A DNA stretch of 64,000 nt from Pseudoduganella guangdongensis (GCF_009857475.1 NZ_WWCJ01000002.1:1-64000), one strand, 5' to 3'; positions 1-8,574 are shown, counted from the stretch's first letter. Program-made: numbers and translations. Notes: generated from the sequence alone by a model not told the origin.

Positions 1-133
1 CCCGGCCCGCGCCGGATCGGCGACGGCGCGCGCGGTGGCAGCGGCCAAAGGCACGGACACGACGGCCGCGCCCAAGCGCCCGGCCGCACCGGCCAAGGCC
101 GCGCCGTCCGGCGACGACTGGGAGGAATTCTAG
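1..133 (+). CDS. Methyl-accepting chemotaxis protein, C-terminal tail (partial)
   Basis: Only the last 43 codons before the TAG at 131-133 are visible. The peptide is a flexible Ala/Pro/Lys-rich linker that ends in the pentapeptide DWEEF. In chemoreceptors an xWxxF pentapeptide at the extreme C-terminus, on a flexible tether, recruits the adaptation enzymes CheR and CheB; NWETF of enteric Tar and Tsr is the known example. The linker composition plus this ending is the whole basis of the call, since the signalling domain lies outside the window. Another protein with a similar tail cannot be excluded. Confidence 0.6.
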   Translation, partial: PARAGSATARAVAAAKGTDTTAAPKRPAAPAKAAPSGDDWEEF

Positions 134-170
134 GCCGCCGGCCGCAAGATTGCCAAAAAAATAATTCCGT

Positions 171-198
171 GCGAGGATGGGCTTTTCCCCATCCTCGC
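171..198 (+). other. Perfect 11-bp hairpin just before a start codon
   Basis: GCGAGGATGGG (171-181) is exactly complementary to CCCATCCTCGC (188-198) across a 6-nt loop. No U-run follows, so it is not a standard intrinsic terminator. Its 3' arm ends 5 nt before the ATG at 204, and the only purine-rich stretch (GAGG) is inside the 5' arm. It may end the upstream chemoreceptor transcript or limit translation of the next gene. Confidence 0.5.
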
Positions 199-203
199 CC
201 TCC

Positions 204-1031
204 ATGAAACTCGCCCTCCCCCTGCTGCTGGCAGCCCTGGCCGCCAGCAGCGGCGCCAGCGCCGCCTGCACCAGCGCCCTGCCCCTGAAGGGCTCGCTCA
301 CCATTGCCACCTGTTCCCCAAGCAAGGATGGCTGCGTGCCGGCCGAACAGGCCTTGCACGCCTATATGGAGGCGATGCCGGATGCAGGCGACGAGGTGCT
401 GCGCATCGGCATGCACGGCAGCCCCTGGCACTTGTACGGCCCGGACTACCGCATCCTCAGCATCGAGCAGCTGGCCGGCATGGTGCGGGCCCAGGGCGGC
501 AAGATCCGGCGCGTGGTGCTGAACGCCTCGTGGAGCGGGGTGGCGCCGGAGCGGCAGCGCAAGCCGCTGGCGCAGCAGCTGTCGCAAGCGCTGAACGGCA
601 TGCCGGTCGAGGGCCGGGACGGCTTCCTCTGGTTCGACAGCCAGGGCGGCAGCCACACCACGCGGCAAGCCCTCTCCTTGTTCAGCGGCGGGCCTTACGC
701 CGTGCAGCAGGGCAGCCCGGTCATGGCCGCCCTGGTGGCCGGCTGGCCCGCCATGCTGGAGGCCCACTTCACGCAACAAAAGGATGGCGACGCCCTGCTG
801 CGCGCCGGCGCCGGCCATGAAATCTTCCACCTGTGCCCGGAACGGGCCCTGGCCACTTTTGAGGCGGCAGCGGCGCTGGCGCAGCCGATCGCCGCGTATA
901 ATGCGGCCATCCTGCGCCTGGAGCGCAATGCCCGGGGCGACACGCAGGCGGCGCGCGCCTTGCTGCAACAAGCGGCAGCCACGGGCGACCAGCCGTCGGC
1001 AAGCTTACTGGCCAGCCTGGGCCGCCAATAA
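204..1031 (+). CDS. Exported protein of unknown function
   Basis: Encodes 275 aa. The ATG at 204 is preferred over an in-frame ATG at 177 because it places a clean signal peptide (MKLALPLLLAALAASSG, then an ASA-A cleavage-like site) at the N-terminus. No good ribosome binding site is seen for either start. The mature part has several Cys residues (near 23, 38 and 45, plus one in the motif HEIFHLCPE) that could form disulfides in the periplasm. The last 60 residues are Ala-rich and helical, reminiscent of a single Sel1/TPR-like repeat. I do not recognise the family. The next gene follows after 18 bp with its own ribosome binding site, so the two may be co-transcribed. Confidence 0.6.
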   Translation: MKLALPLLLAALAASSGASAACTSALPLKGSLTIATCSPSKDGCVPAEQALHAYMEAMPDAGDEVLRIGMHGSPWHLYGPDYRILSIEQLAGMVRAQGGKIRRVVLNASWSGVAPERQRKPLAQQLSQALNGMPVEGRDGFLWFDSQGGSHTTRQALSLFSGGPYAVQQGSPVMAALVAGWPAMLEAHFTQQKDGDALLRAGAGHEIFHLCPERALATFEAAAALAQPIAAYNAAILRLERNARGDTQAARALLQQAAATGDQPSASLLASLGRQ

Positions 1032-1049
1032 CACTCTGGAGGGGAAACT

Positions 1050-1625
1050 ATGAACTTCATGCATCTGGCCTGCTTTGCCACGGGTATCGCCGCCAGCATC
1101 GCCAGCTACGCTGCCGAACCGGTGCAGACGCGCGACATACCGCTCGAGAATTTCATGGGCGCCGGCCGCCTGCCGCTGCCAATCGACCTGAAGGTGCCGG
1201 TGCCGGTGGAGTACCTGCCGGCCAAGATCAAGAAGATGGGCTACCAGTACTGGATGCGCCCGGCCGACGCGGTCAACGCCAGCGCCACCAACCTGCCCTC
1301 CAGGCATGGCTACCTCTACGGCTCGACCGCCACCGATGTCACCTATGAGGCGCGCACCAAATTGTTCTATGGGATCGACGACCCGGGCTCGCTCAACAAG
1401 CTGAAAAGCGCCGCCACCAATATCAAGGTGACGCCGTTCAAGGAGGGCAAGCACCCGGCGGTGCTGGTGTCGATGATCAGCAATACCACCGGCCAGCCGG
1501 CCTACTTCATGTACATGGCGACCGGCGTCAAGAACCAGGTCTTCTTCCTCTCCTTCCGCGCGCCGGACGGCCGGCCGGATATCGGCGATGCGGTGTGGGC
1601 CAAGCTGGCCGCCAACCTCAAATAA
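1050..1625 (+). CDS. Exported protein of unknown function
   Basis: Encodes 191 aa. A strong ribosome binding site (GGAGGGG) lies 6 nt before the ATG. Residues 1-21 look like a signal peptide ending SYA-A. The mature protein has no Cys and alternates polar and hydrophobic residues, which suggests a small beta-rich periplasmic domain. The segment VLVSMISNTTGQPAYFMYMA resembles a strand-turn-strand core. I do not recognise the family. The stop codon overlaps by 8 bp the stop of the convergent glycerate kinase gene, so the two transcripts meet tail to tail with no terminator between them. Confidence 0.6.
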   Translation: MNFMHLACFATGIAASIASYAAEPVQTRDIPLENFMGAGRLPLPIDLKVPVPVEYLPAKIKKMGYQYWMRPADAVNASATNLPSRHGYLYGSTATDVTYEARTKLFYGIDDPGSLNKLKSAATNIKVTPFKEGKHPAVLVSMISNTTGQPAYFMYMATGVKNQVFFLSFRAPDGRPDIGDAVWAKLAANLK

Positions 1626-2877
1626 TTAAGATTGCGCGGAAGTCGTTGACGTTGGTGCGGGTGGGGCCGGTCACCACCAGGTCGCCCAGCGCCGCGAAAA
1701 AGCTGTAGCCGTCGTTGTTATCGAGCAGGGCGCGGGCATCGACACCCTGGGCGGCGGCGCGCTGCAGCGTATCCGGCGCCAGCACGGCGCCGGCATTGTC
1801 CTCGGTGCCGTCGATGCCGTCCGTATCGCAGGCGATCGCGTGCACGCCCGGCGCGCCTTGCAGGGCCACCGCCAGCGCCAGCAAATATTCCGCATTACGC
1901 CCGCCACGCCCGCTGCCGCGCAGCGTGACGCTGGTCTCGCCACCGGACAGGATGACGCAGGGCGGCCGCAACGGGCTGCCATGCTCGATCACGCCCTGCA
2001 CCAGGGCCGCATGCGCCTGCGCCACCGTGCGCGCCTCCCCTTCCAGCCGGTCGCTCAGCACCAGCGGGCGCAGGCCTTCCGCGCGCGCCGCATCGGCCGC
2101 CGCCTGCAAGGCTTGGCGCGCGCTGGCAATCACCGCCACACTATTGCGCTCCAGGCGCGGGTCGCCGGGCTTGGGCGTTTCCAGTTCCGGGTCTTCCAGC
2201 ACGGCGCGCACCGCGGGCGGGATGGCGATGCCGTATTGCTCAAGAATGCGCAGCGCGTCCTGCGCGGTGGAGGCGTCCGGCAAGGTGGGTCCGCTTGCCA
2301 CCACGGCCGGGTCGTCGCCCGGCACGTCGGACAGTACCAGCGTGACCACGCGCGCAGCGCCGCAGGCCAGCGCCAGCCGGCCGCCCTTGATGGCCGACAG
2401 GTGCTTGCGCACGGTGTTGATGGCGGCGATCGGCGCCCCGCTGCGTAGCAAGGCCTGGTTGATCGAGCGCTTCTGTTCCAGGCTGATGGCGCCGGCCGGC
2501 AGCGCCATCAGCGCCGAGCCGCCGCCCGACATCAGGCACAGCACCATATCGTCCGGCCCCAGGCCGCGCACGGCCGCCAGCATGCGCCGCGCCGCCGCCG
2601 CGCTGGCCTCGTCCGGCACGGGGTGGCCGGCTTCGATCACCTGCACCTGTTTCGTCGGCGCGCCATGGCCGTAGCGCGTCACCACCACGCCGCTGAGCGG
2701 GCCCTGCCAGCGCCGCTCCACGCCCTGCGCCATGCGCGCGGCCGCCTTGCCGGCGCCGATCACAACGGTGCGGCCCTTGGGCGGCGGCGGCAGGTGGGCG
2801 CCGATGGTGTCCAGCGGATCGGCCGCGCGCAGGGCGGCGTTGAACAACTCCGCCAGCAGGGCGCGCCCGGTCTTCAC
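1618..2877 (-). CDS. ttuD: Glycerate 2-kinase (MOFRL/GckA family)
   Basis: Encodes 419 aa, the usual size for bacterial glycerate 2-kinases of the GckA/TtuD type. These phosphorylate D-glycerate from tartrate, glyoxylate or hydroxypyruvate metabolism. Seen: an N-terminal nucleotide-binding region with VIGAGKAAARMAQ, the family block LMSGGGSALMALP, VLSDVPGDDPAVVASGPT, and a C-terminal MOFRL-like segment GRNAEYLLALAVAL. The open frame continues upstream into the transporter gene. The real start is judged to be GTG at 2875-2877, which overlaps the upstream TGA as GTGA and aligns with the family N-terminus. Translational coupling to the MFS gene supports uptake and phosphorylation of one substrate line. 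Confidence 0.85.
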   Translation of the reverse strand: MKTGRALLAELFNAALRAADPLDTIGAHLPPPPKGRTVVIGAGKAAARMAQGVERRWQGPLSGVVVTRYGHGAPTKQVQVIEAGHPVPDEASAAAARRMLAAVRGLGPDDMVLCLMSGGGSALMALPAGAISLEQKRSINQALLRSGAPIAAINTVRKHLSAIKGGRLALACGAARVVTLVLSDVPGDDPAVVASGPTLPDASTAQDALRILEQYGIAIPPAVRAVLEDPELETPKPGDPRLERNSVAVIASARQALQAAADAARAEGLRPLVLSDRLEGEARTVAQAHAALVQGVIEHGSPLRPPCVILSGGETSVTLRGSGRGGRNAEYLLALAVALQGAPGVHAIACDTDGIDGTEDNAGAVLAPDTLQRAAAQGVDARALLDNNDGYSFFAALGDLVVTGPTRTNVNDFRAILII

Positions 2878-4145
2878 AGCACCTCTCCTTGGCGGCCGAC
2901 GCAGGCCAGCACCAGCGCCCCGCCCGCCGCCAGGCTGGCCGCCAGCAGCAGCATGCCGTTGGCCGTGCTCTGGGTGGCGTCCTTGATGGCGCCCACCAGG
3001 TAGGGGCTGACGAAGCCGGCCAGGTTGCCCAGGGAATTGATCATGGCGATGCCGGCCGCCGCCGCCGCGCCGCCCAGCATGGCGGTCGGGATGCTCCAGA
3101 ACACCGGGAAAGTGCTGAGGATGCCGGCCGTGGCCACGCTCAGCGCCGCCAGCGCCAGCTGCGGGTGGTGCGCGTAGTGGGTGGAGGCCACCAGTCCCGC
3201 CGCGCCGATAAAGGCCGGCAGGGCCGCGTGCCAGCGCCGCTCGCCGCTGCGGTCGGAGTGGCGCGCCACCGCGATCATGGCCAGCGCCGCCACGCCATAG
3301 GGAATGGCCGTCAGCAGGCCGATGTCGAGCACGTCCTGCACGCCCGCGTTGCGGATCAGCTGCGGCAGCCAGAAGCCCACGCCGTACAAGCCCATGACAA
3401 ACAGGAAGTACATCAGCGCCAGGATCCATACCCGGCTGCTGCCGAACACATGGCGCAGCGACCATTGCGCGCGCGGCGCGCCGTCGCGCGCCAGTTCATG
3501 CTTGAGCAGCGCCTTTTCCTCGTCGTCGAGCCAGCGCGCGTCGTCGATGCCGTCGTCCAGCACCGCCAGCGTCAGCACGCCCAGCGCCACGGCGGGCAAG
3601 CCCTCCAGCAGGAACAGCCACTGCCAGCCGGCCAGCCCGGCCTGGCCGGCGAAATGCGACATGATCCAGCCGGACACGGGGCCACCCACCACGCCGGCCA
3701 CCGCCACCCCGCTCATGAAGATGGCGACGATGCGCGCGCGCCGCTGCGCCGGGTACCAGTAGGTCAGGTACAGGATCACGCCGGGGAAGAAGCCCGCCTC
3801 CGCCACGCCCAGCAGGAAGCGCAGCGCATAGAAGCTGGCCGGGCTGCTGGCGAACATCATGCCAGCCGACAACAGGCCCCAGCTGGCCATGATGCGCGCG
3901 ATCCAGCGCCGCGCGCCGACGCGCAGCAGCAGCAGGTTGGCCGGCACCTCGAACAGGAAATAGCCGATGAAGAAGATGCCGGCGCCCAGGCCGTACACAG
4001 TGTCCGACAACTGCAGGTCGGCTTGCATCTGCAGCTTGGCGAAACCGACGTTGACGCGGTCCAGGTAGGCCACCACGTAGCAGACAAAGAGGAAGGGCAG
4101 CAAACGCCAGCCGACGCGCGCGTACAGCTTTTCGGTGTTGATCAT
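2874..4145 (-). CDS. MFS transporter, anion:cation symporter type (tartrate/hydroxy-acid uptake likely)
   Basis: Encodes 423 aa with about 12 hydrophobic segments. The N-terminal block AYLDRVNVGFAKLQM and the FEVPANLLLLRVGARRWIAR loop are typical of the ACS family, which includes TtuB tartrate, GudP glucarate and phthalate transporters. The gene overlaps the glycerate kinase gene by 4 bp. That fits the ttuB-ttuD arrangement of tartrate catabolism, where the transported acid ends as glycerate. Substrate assignment is inference from the neighbour; galactarate, glycerate or tartronate are alternatives. No dehydrogenase or regulator of the pathway is adjacent, so the rest of the pathway must be elsewhere. 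Confidence 0.8.
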   Translation of the reverse strand: MINTEKLYARVGWRLLPFLFVCYVVAYLDRVNVGFAKLQMQADLQLSDTVYGLGAGIFFIGYFLFEVPANLLLLRVGARRWIARIMASWGLLSAGMMFASSPASFYALRFLLGVAEAGFFPGVILYLTYWYPAQRRARIVAIFMSGVAVAGVVGGPVSGWIMSHFAGQAGLAGWQWLFLLEGLPAVALGVLTLAVLDDGIDDARWLDDEEKALLKHELARDGAPRAQWSLRHVFGSSRVWILALMYFLFVMGLYGVGFWLPQLIRNAGVQDVLDIGLLTAIPYGVAALAMIAVARHSDRSGERRWHAALPAFIGAAGLVASTHYAHHPQLALAALSVATAGILSTFPVFWSIPTAMLGGAAAAAGIAMINSLGNLAGFVSPYLVGAIKDATQSTANGMLLLAASLAAGGALVLACVGRQGEVL

Positions 4146-4213
4146 TCTATTGTTGTATTTCTAATTATCACACCCTAGAATCATTGCACATTTTTTCCCG
4201 AGGAGTCCAAGAA

Positions 4214-6325
4214 GTGAAGAAACGTTTTGTAGCAAGCCTGCTGCTGCCCGTGCTGGCAGCGCCGGTCCTCGCCGCCGATGTGCCGCAACCGCCCATCGCC
4301 GCCAAAACCCAGTGGATGGAAACCCGCCACGGCGAACAGGTGACCGACGATTACCGTTGGCTGCACGATAAAAAAGACCAGGCGGTCATCGACTACCTGA
4401 ACGCCGAAAACGCGTACACCGCCGCCATGACCGAAAGCATCAAGCCTTTCGCGGAAACGCTGTACAAGGAATTCAAGGACCGCACCATGCCGGCCGACCT
4501 TTCGGTGCCGGCGCGCCGCGGCAATTACTACTATTACACCCGGGTCGAGGCCGGCAAGCAGTACCCGCTGAACTGCCGCCGCCAGGCTGCCGCCGACGGC
4601 AGCTACGACGCCAACGCGGCCGAAGAGATCATGCTGGACCAGAACGCCATGGCCGAAGGCTTGAAGTTCTTCCACGTCGGCATGATGCAGGCCAGCCCGG
4701 ACGACAAGCTGCTGGCCTACACCACCGACAATAACGGCTTCCGCCAGTACCAGCTGCATGTGAAGGACCTGGCCAGCGGCAAGGTGCTGTCGCTCAGCAT
4801 GCCGCGCGTGACGTCCCTGACCTGGGCCGCCGACAACAAGACCCTGTTCGTGGTGCAGGAAGACGCCACCACCAAGCGCGCCGACCGCCTGTTCCGCGTG
4901 ACGCTGGACGGCCAGCAGGAGCAGGTCTACCACGAGGCAGTCGAGCAGTTCAACCTGGACGTGATGGGCAGCCTGGACCGCAAGCACATCTTCCTGGTCG
5001 CCAACGCGACCGACACCAGCGAAGTATTCATGCTGCCGTCCGACCAGCCGCAGGGCAAGTTCAAGTCCGTGCTGGGCCGCAGCAAAGGCCACCGCTACTT
5101 TGTCAGCCACCGCGAAGGCCTGCTCTACATCCGCACCAACAAGGCGGCCAAGAACTTCCGCCTGGTGAGCGCGCCGCTCGCCAACCCGAAGAAGTGGACC
5201 GAGGTGGTGGCGCATGACAAGACCACCCTGCTGCAAGGCGTGACCGCCTTCAAAGGCTTTCTGGCCGTGCAGGAGAAGTCGCAAGCCCTGGGCCGCACCC
5301 GCATCTACGACTTCGCCAGCAAAAAATGGCTGACCGTGAAGTTCGACGACGAGGTGTATGTCAGCATGCCGTCCACCAACCTGGAATACGGCCTGACTCA
5401 GTACCGCATCAGCTACCAGTCGCCGCTGTCGCCGCCCTCGACCATCGATGTCGACATGAAGACCGGCGCGCGCACGGTGCTGAAGAAGCAGGAAGTGGCG
5501 GGCGGTTTCGATTTCAGCCAGTACGAGACCAAGCGCCTGTGGGCCACTGCGCGCGACGGCGTGAAAGTGCCGCTGTGGGTGGCCTATAAGAAGGGCGTGA
5601 AGCTGGATGGCTCGGCGCCGCTGCTGCTGTACTCCTACGGTTCCTACGGCATCCCGCAGGAAGCCAACTTCTCCCTGATCCGCCTGAGCATGCTGGAGCG
5701 CGGCGTGGTATACGCGGCGGCGCATATCCGCGGCGGCAACGACCTGGGCGAGCAGTGGCATGACGACGGCATGCTGATGAAGAAGAAGAACAGCTTCAAC
5801 GACTTCATCGACAGCGCCGAATACCTGGTCAAGGAAAAATGGACCAGCCGCGACCGCCTGGCGATCCAGGGCGGCAGCGCCGGCGGCCTGCTGATGGGCG
5901 CGGTGGTGAATATGCGTCCCGACCTGTTCAAGGCGGTGCATGCGGCGGTGCCCTTCGTGGACGTGATGAACACCATGCTGGATGCCAGCCTGCCGCTGAC
6001 CACCGGCGAATACCTGGAATGGGGCAATCCGAACGAGAAGGCGGCCTACGACTACATGCGCAGCTATTCCCCGTATGACAACATCTTGATGAAAGATTAT
6101 CCGGCCATGCTGGTGACCACCGGCCTGAACGACAGCCAGGTCATGTATTGGGAACCTGCCAAGTACGTGGCCAAGCTGCGCCGCCACAAGACCGACAGCA
6201 ACCCGCTGCTGCTGAAGACCAATATGGGCGCCGGCCACGGCGGCGCGTCCGGCCGCTATAACGCCTTGCAGGAGAAAGCGTTCGAGTACGCCTGGATCAT
6301 GTCGCAGATCGGGGTTTCCAAATAA
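4214..6325 (+). CDS. Secreted prolyl oligopeptidase family serine peptidase (S9A)
   Basis: Encodes 703 aa from a GTG at 4214, chosen because AGGAG lies 8 nt upstream and the result begins with a clean signal peptide (MKKRFVASLLLPVLAAPVLAA). An upstream in-frame ATG at 4184 would add 10 residues and hide it. The N-terminal two thirds are the seven-bladed beta-propeller that gates access. The C-terminal third is the alpha/beta hydrolase with a visible triad: Ser555 in GGSAGG, Asp640 in GLNDSQV, and His675 in GAGHGG. The enzyme should cleave short peptides after proline. The signal peptide implies periplasmic or external action, unlike cytosolic prolyl oligopeptidases. It is transcribed alone and divergent from the transporter. 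Confidence 0.85.
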   Translation: MKKRFVASLLLPVLAAPVLAADVPQPPIAAKTQWMETRHGEQVTDDYRWLHDKKDQAVIDYLNAENAYTAAMTESIKPFAETLYKEFKDRTMPADLSVPARRGNYYYYTRVEAGKQYPLNCRRQAAADGSYDANAAEEIMLDQNAMAEGLKFFHVGMMQASPDDKLLAYTTDNNGFRQYQLHVKDLASGKVLSLSMPRVTSLTWAADNKTLFVVQEDATTKRADRLFRVTLDGQQEQVYHEAVEQFNLDVMGSLDRKHIFLVANATDTSEVFMLPSDQPQGKFKSVLGRSKGHRYFVSHREGLLYIRTNKAAKNFRLVSAPLANPKKWTEVVAHDKTTLLQGVTAFKGFLAVQEKSQALGRTRIYDFASKKWLTVKFDDEVYVSMPSTNLEYGLTQYRISYQSPLSPPSTIDVDMKTGARTVLKKQEVAGGFDFSQYETKRLWATARDGVKVPLWVAYKKGVKLDGSAPLLLYSYGSYGIPQEANFSLIRLSMLERGVVYAAAHIRGGNDLGEQWHDDGMLMKKKNSFNDFIDSAEYLVKEKWTSRDRLAIQGGSAGGLLMGAVVNMRPDLFKAVHAAVPFVDVMNTMLDASLPLTTGEYLEWGNPNEKAAYDYMRSYSPYDNILMKDYPAMLVTTGLNDSQVMYWEPAKYVAKLRRHKTDSNPLLLKTNMGAGHGGASGRYNALQEKAFEYAWIMSQIGVSK

Positions 6326-6342
6326 TTTTGCAGATTTTTTGG

Positions 6343-6364
6343 AAAACCCCTTGCGCGGGTTTTT
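6343..6364 (+). terminator. Intrinsic terminator of the prolyl oligopeptidase gene
   Basis: AAAACCC and GGGTTTT form a 7-bp stem with a 7-nt loop, followed by T residues, starting 17 bp after the stop codon. The loop contains the TTGCGC used here as the -35 element of the next promoter, so terminator and promoter overlap. Confidence 0.55.
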
Positions 6365-6380
6365 GAATCCATCCTATAAT
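6351..6380 (+). promoter_or_regulatory. Promoter of the tRNA-Val/tRNA-Asp unit
   Basis: TTGCGC (6351-6356), an 18-bp spacer, and a perfect TATAAT (6375-6380). The TATAAT and the following 14 bases (TATAATGCGGCCTCTTCTGA) recur exactly in front of the second tRNA-Asp gene. Confidence 0.65.
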
Positions 6381-6426
6381 GCGGCCTCTTCTGAACGTTG
6401 TGACAAACGTTCGATAGCGAAGGCGG

Positions 6427-6502
6427 GGGCGTTTAGCTCAGTTGGTAGAGCGGATCCCTTACAAGGATTAGGTCGGGAGTTCGACCCTCTCAACGCCCAC
6501 CA
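6427..6502 (+). tRNA. tRNA-Val (anticodon UAC)
   Basis: 76 nt. The acceptor stem GGGCGTT pairs with AACGCCC, the D-loop is AGCTCAGTTGGTAGAGC, the anticodon loop is CTTACAA (anticodon TAC), the T-arm contains GTTCGAC, and CCA is encoded. It is followed 15 bp later by a tRNA-Asp gene, probably in the same transcript. Confidence 0.93.
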
Positions 6503-6517
6503 GATGCTAGAAGAATT

Positions 6518-6594
6518 GGAGTGGTAGTTCAGTTGGTTAGAATACCGGCCTGTCACGCCGGGGGTCGCGGGTTCGAGCCCCGTCCACTCCGCCA
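6518..6594 (+). tRNA. tRNA-Asp (anticodon GUC), copy 1
   Basis: 77 nt. The acceptor stem GGAGTGG pairs with CCACTCC, the anticodon loop is CTGTCAC (GTC), the T-arm contains GGTTCGAG, and CCA is encoded. It matches copy 2 except for one acceptor base pair (T-A here, C-G there). It shares a transcript with tRNA-Val and ends at the terminator at 6605-6634. Confidence 0.95.
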
Positions 6595-6604
6595 ATATTC
6601 AGAG

Positions 6605-6634
6605 AAAAGCCCCGAAGAAATTCGGGGCTTTTTT
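6605..6634 (+). terminator. Intrinsic terminator after tRNA-Asp copy 1
   Basis: Stem AAAAGCCCCGAA / TTCGGGGCTTTT with a GAAA tetraloop, followed by more T residues. It is nearly the same as the terminator after copy 2. Confidence 0.9.
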
Positions 6635-6644
6635 CATTTCATGC

Positions 6645-6672
6645 TTGCCAAGAAGAAAATCTGCTTTATAAT
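6645..6672 (+). promoter_or_regulatory. Promoter of tRNA-Asp copy 2
   Basis: TTGCCA (6645-6650), a 16-bp spacer, and TATAAT (6667-6672). The TATAAT plus downstream 14 bases are identical to the promoter at 6375-6394, which points to duplication of a promoter-tRNA-terminator cassette. Confidence 0.65.
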
Positions 6673-6703
6673 GCGGCCTCTTCTGATCGTAAGATGAAGA
6701 ACT

Positions 6704-6780
6704 GGAGCGGTAGTTCAGTTGGTTAGAATACCGGCCTGTCACGCCGGGGGTCGCGGGTTCGAGCCCCGTCCGCTCCGCCA
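6704..6780 (+). tRNA. tRNA-Asp (anticodon GUC), copy 2
   Basis: 77 nt. The acceptor stem GGAGCGG pairs with CCGCTCC, with the same anticodon loop and T-arm as copy 1 and CCA encoded. The only change from copy 1 is a compensated acceptor pair, so both genes should be functional. It has its own promoter and terminator. Confidence 0.95.
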
Positions 6781-6790
6781 GTATATAGAG

Positions 6791-6820
6791 AAAAGCCCCG
6801 AATTTTTTCGGGGCTTTTTT
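6791..6820 (+). terminator. Intrinsic terminator after tRNA-Asp copy 2
   Basis: AAAAGCCCCG and CGGGGCTTTT form the stem around an AT-only loop, followed by a T-run. It lies 10 bp after the tRNA end. Confidence 0.9.
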
Positions 6821-6828
6821 CGTTTTGG

Positions 6829-6941
6829 AACCCGGTAAACCAGGGTCTGACCCAAGGGTCAGACCCTGTCAGGTCACATGCCTGGGGTTCGGTTGTATGC
6901 CTGGGGTCTGACCCTTGGGTCAGACCCCGCCTTACCGGGTT
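6829..6941. repeat. Nested palindromic element of the GGTCTGACCC family
   Basis: An outer inverted pair AACCCGGTAA (6829-6838) / TTACCGGGTT (6932-6941) encloses two inner perfect palindromes. The first is CAGGGTCTGACCC-AA-mirror at 6841-6868. The second is GGGGTCTGACCC-TT-mirror at 6903-6928. Between them the phrase TATGCCTGGGG / CATGCCTGGGG occurs twice. The right outer arm runs into the ahpF stop codon. It looks like a compound REP/MITE-like insertion between the tRNA terminator and ahpF. Confidence 0.7.
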
Positions 6942-8521
6942 TAGGCAGCGATAGCCGCCGGCTCGTCATCCGCGCTGGAGCGGATCAGGTAATCAAAGGA
7001 ACCCAGCGCCGCCTTGGCGCCCTCGCCGACCGCGATCACGATCTGCTTATACGGCACGGTGGTCACATCGCCCGCCGCGAAGACACCGGTCATCGACGTC
7101 TGGCCCTTGTTATCCACCTCGATCTCGCCGTGCTTGGACAGGTCGATCGACCCCTTCAGCCACTCGGTATTCGGCACCAGCCCGATCTGCACGAACACAC
7201 CCTCCAGGTCCACGCGGTGCGACTGGCCGGTTTCACGGTCGGTATAGCTCAGGCCATTGACCTTCTTGCCATCGCCATGGATCTCGGACGTCTGCGCCGA
7301 CTTGATCACCTTCACATTGCGCAGGGTGGCCAGCTTACGCTGCAGCACCGCGTCCGCGCGCAGTTCCGCGCCGAACTCGATCAGGGTCACATGCTCCACG
7401 ATGCCGGCCAGGTCGATCGCCGCTTCCACGCCCGAGTTGCCGCCGCCGATCACCGCCACGCGCTTGCCCTTGAACAGCGGGCCATCGCAGTGCGGGCAGT
7501 ACGCCACGCCATGGTTGCGGTACTCCTTCTCGCCCGGCACATTAATCTCGCGCCAGCGTGCGCCGGTGGAAATAATCACCGACTTCGCCTTCAGCACCGC
7601 GCCGCTCTCGGTATGCACTTCCTTGATCTTGCCCGGCACGATCTTCGACGCGCGCTGGGTGTTCATGATGTCCACGTCGTATTCCTTGACGTGCTGCTCC
7701 AGCGCCACCGCGAACTTCTGGCCGTCGGTCTCCTTCACCGAAATGAAGTTCTCGATCGACAGCGTATCCAGCACCTGGCCGCCGAAACGGTCGGCGATCA
7801 CGCCGGTGCGGATGCCTTTGCGCGCGGTGTAGATGGCCGCCGCAGCGCCGGCAGGGCCGCCGCCGACGATCAGCACGTCGAACACGTCTTTCTTGCTCAA
7901 TTCAGCCGCAGCGCGCGCCGAGGCGCCGGTATCCAGTTTGGCGAGGATTTCCTCGACATTGGTGCGGCCCTGGCCGAAATGCTGGCCGTTCAGGTACATC
8001 ATCGGCACCGCCATTACCTGGCGCTCCTCGACTTCTTTCGGGAACACGCCGCCGTCCACCGCCACCACCTTGATGCGCGGGTTAATCACGGACATGGCGT
8101 TCAGCGCCTGCACCACTTCCGGGCAGTTATGGCAGCTCAGCGAGATGAAGGTCTCGAAGACGTAATCGCCGTCCAGGTTGCGGATTTGCTCGATGACTTT
8201 TTCATCCAGCTTGATCGGATGGCCGCCCACTTGCAGCAGCGCCAGCACCAGCGAAGTGAATTCATGGCCGAGGGGGATGCCGGCAAAGCTGACGCCGATA
8301 TCGGTGCCTTTGCGGGTGATGTCGAAGGAAGGCTTGCGGGCGCGCTCATCGCTGCCTGCCACCACGGTGATCTTGCCGTGGCCAGCGGAGACGACGTCTT
8401 GCAGCAGGGCCGACATTTCCTGCGATTTGGCGGAGGCGTCGGTATGCGCCACGATCTCGATCGGGTGCGTTACACGCTCCAGGTAAGAGGAGAGTTGGGC
8501 TTTCAGGTCTGCGTCCAGCAT
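6941..8521 (-). CDS. ahpF: Alkyl hydroperoxide reductase subunit F (NADH:AhpC reductase)
   Basis: Encodes 526 aa, as expected for AhpF. It moves electrons from NADH through FAD and two dithiols to AhpC. Seen: an N-terminal thioredoxin-like domain with the CxxC at Cys130/Cys133 (SLSCHNCPE), the FAD-binding [10 protein letters not shown] near 220-229, the catalytic CxxC at Cys342/Cys345 (YCPHCDGPL), and the NADH-binding VIGGGNSG. The start [10 protein letters not shown] at 8521 has AAAGGA 7 nt upstream; an in-frame upstream Met would add 15 unrelated residues. It lies 106 bp downstream of ahpC in the same direction, with a hairpin between them that may set the subunit ratio. Confidence 0.96.
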   Translation of the reverse strand: MLDADLKAQLSSYLERVTHPIEIVAHTDASAKSQEMSALLQDVVSAGHGKITVVAGSDERARKPSFDITRKGTDIGVSFAGIPLGHEFTSLVLALLQVGGHPIKLDEKVIEQIRNLDGDYVFETFISLSCHNCPEVVQALNAMSVINPRIKVVAVDGGVFPKEVEERQVMAVPMMYLNGQHFGQGRTNVEEILAKLDTGASARAAAELSKKDVFDVLIVGGGPAGAAAAIYTARKGIRTGVIADRFGGQVLDTLSIENFISVKETDGQKFAVALEQHVKEYDVDIMNTQRASKIVPGKIKEVHTESGAVLKAKSVIISTGARWREINVPGEKEYRNHGVAYCPHCDGPLFKGKRVAVIGGGNSGVEAAIDLAGIVEHVTLIEFGAELRADAVLQRKLATLRNVKVIKSAQTSEIHGDGKKVNGLSYTDRETGQSHRVDLEGVFVQIGLVPNTEWLKGSIDLSKHGEIEVDNKGQTSMTGVFAAGDVTTVPYKQIVIAVGEGAKAALGSFDYLIRSSADDEPAAIAA

Positions 8522-8574
8522 GGCTATTCCTTTCTGATTAGTCGCTTGCGGAGGGTACCGCTTCAACGCCTCAA

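Noticed and set aside
2878..3465. N-terminal extension of the glycerate kinase frame to 615 aa
   Set aside because: It reads through the transporter gene out of frame; a GTG overlapping the transporter stop fits the family start.
4181..6238. 685-aa open frame on the minus strand opposite the prolyl oligopeptidase gene
   Set aside because: Its His/Gln/Val-rich composition is the usual antisense shadow of a high-GC gene, and the plus-strand gene has a full catalytic triad.
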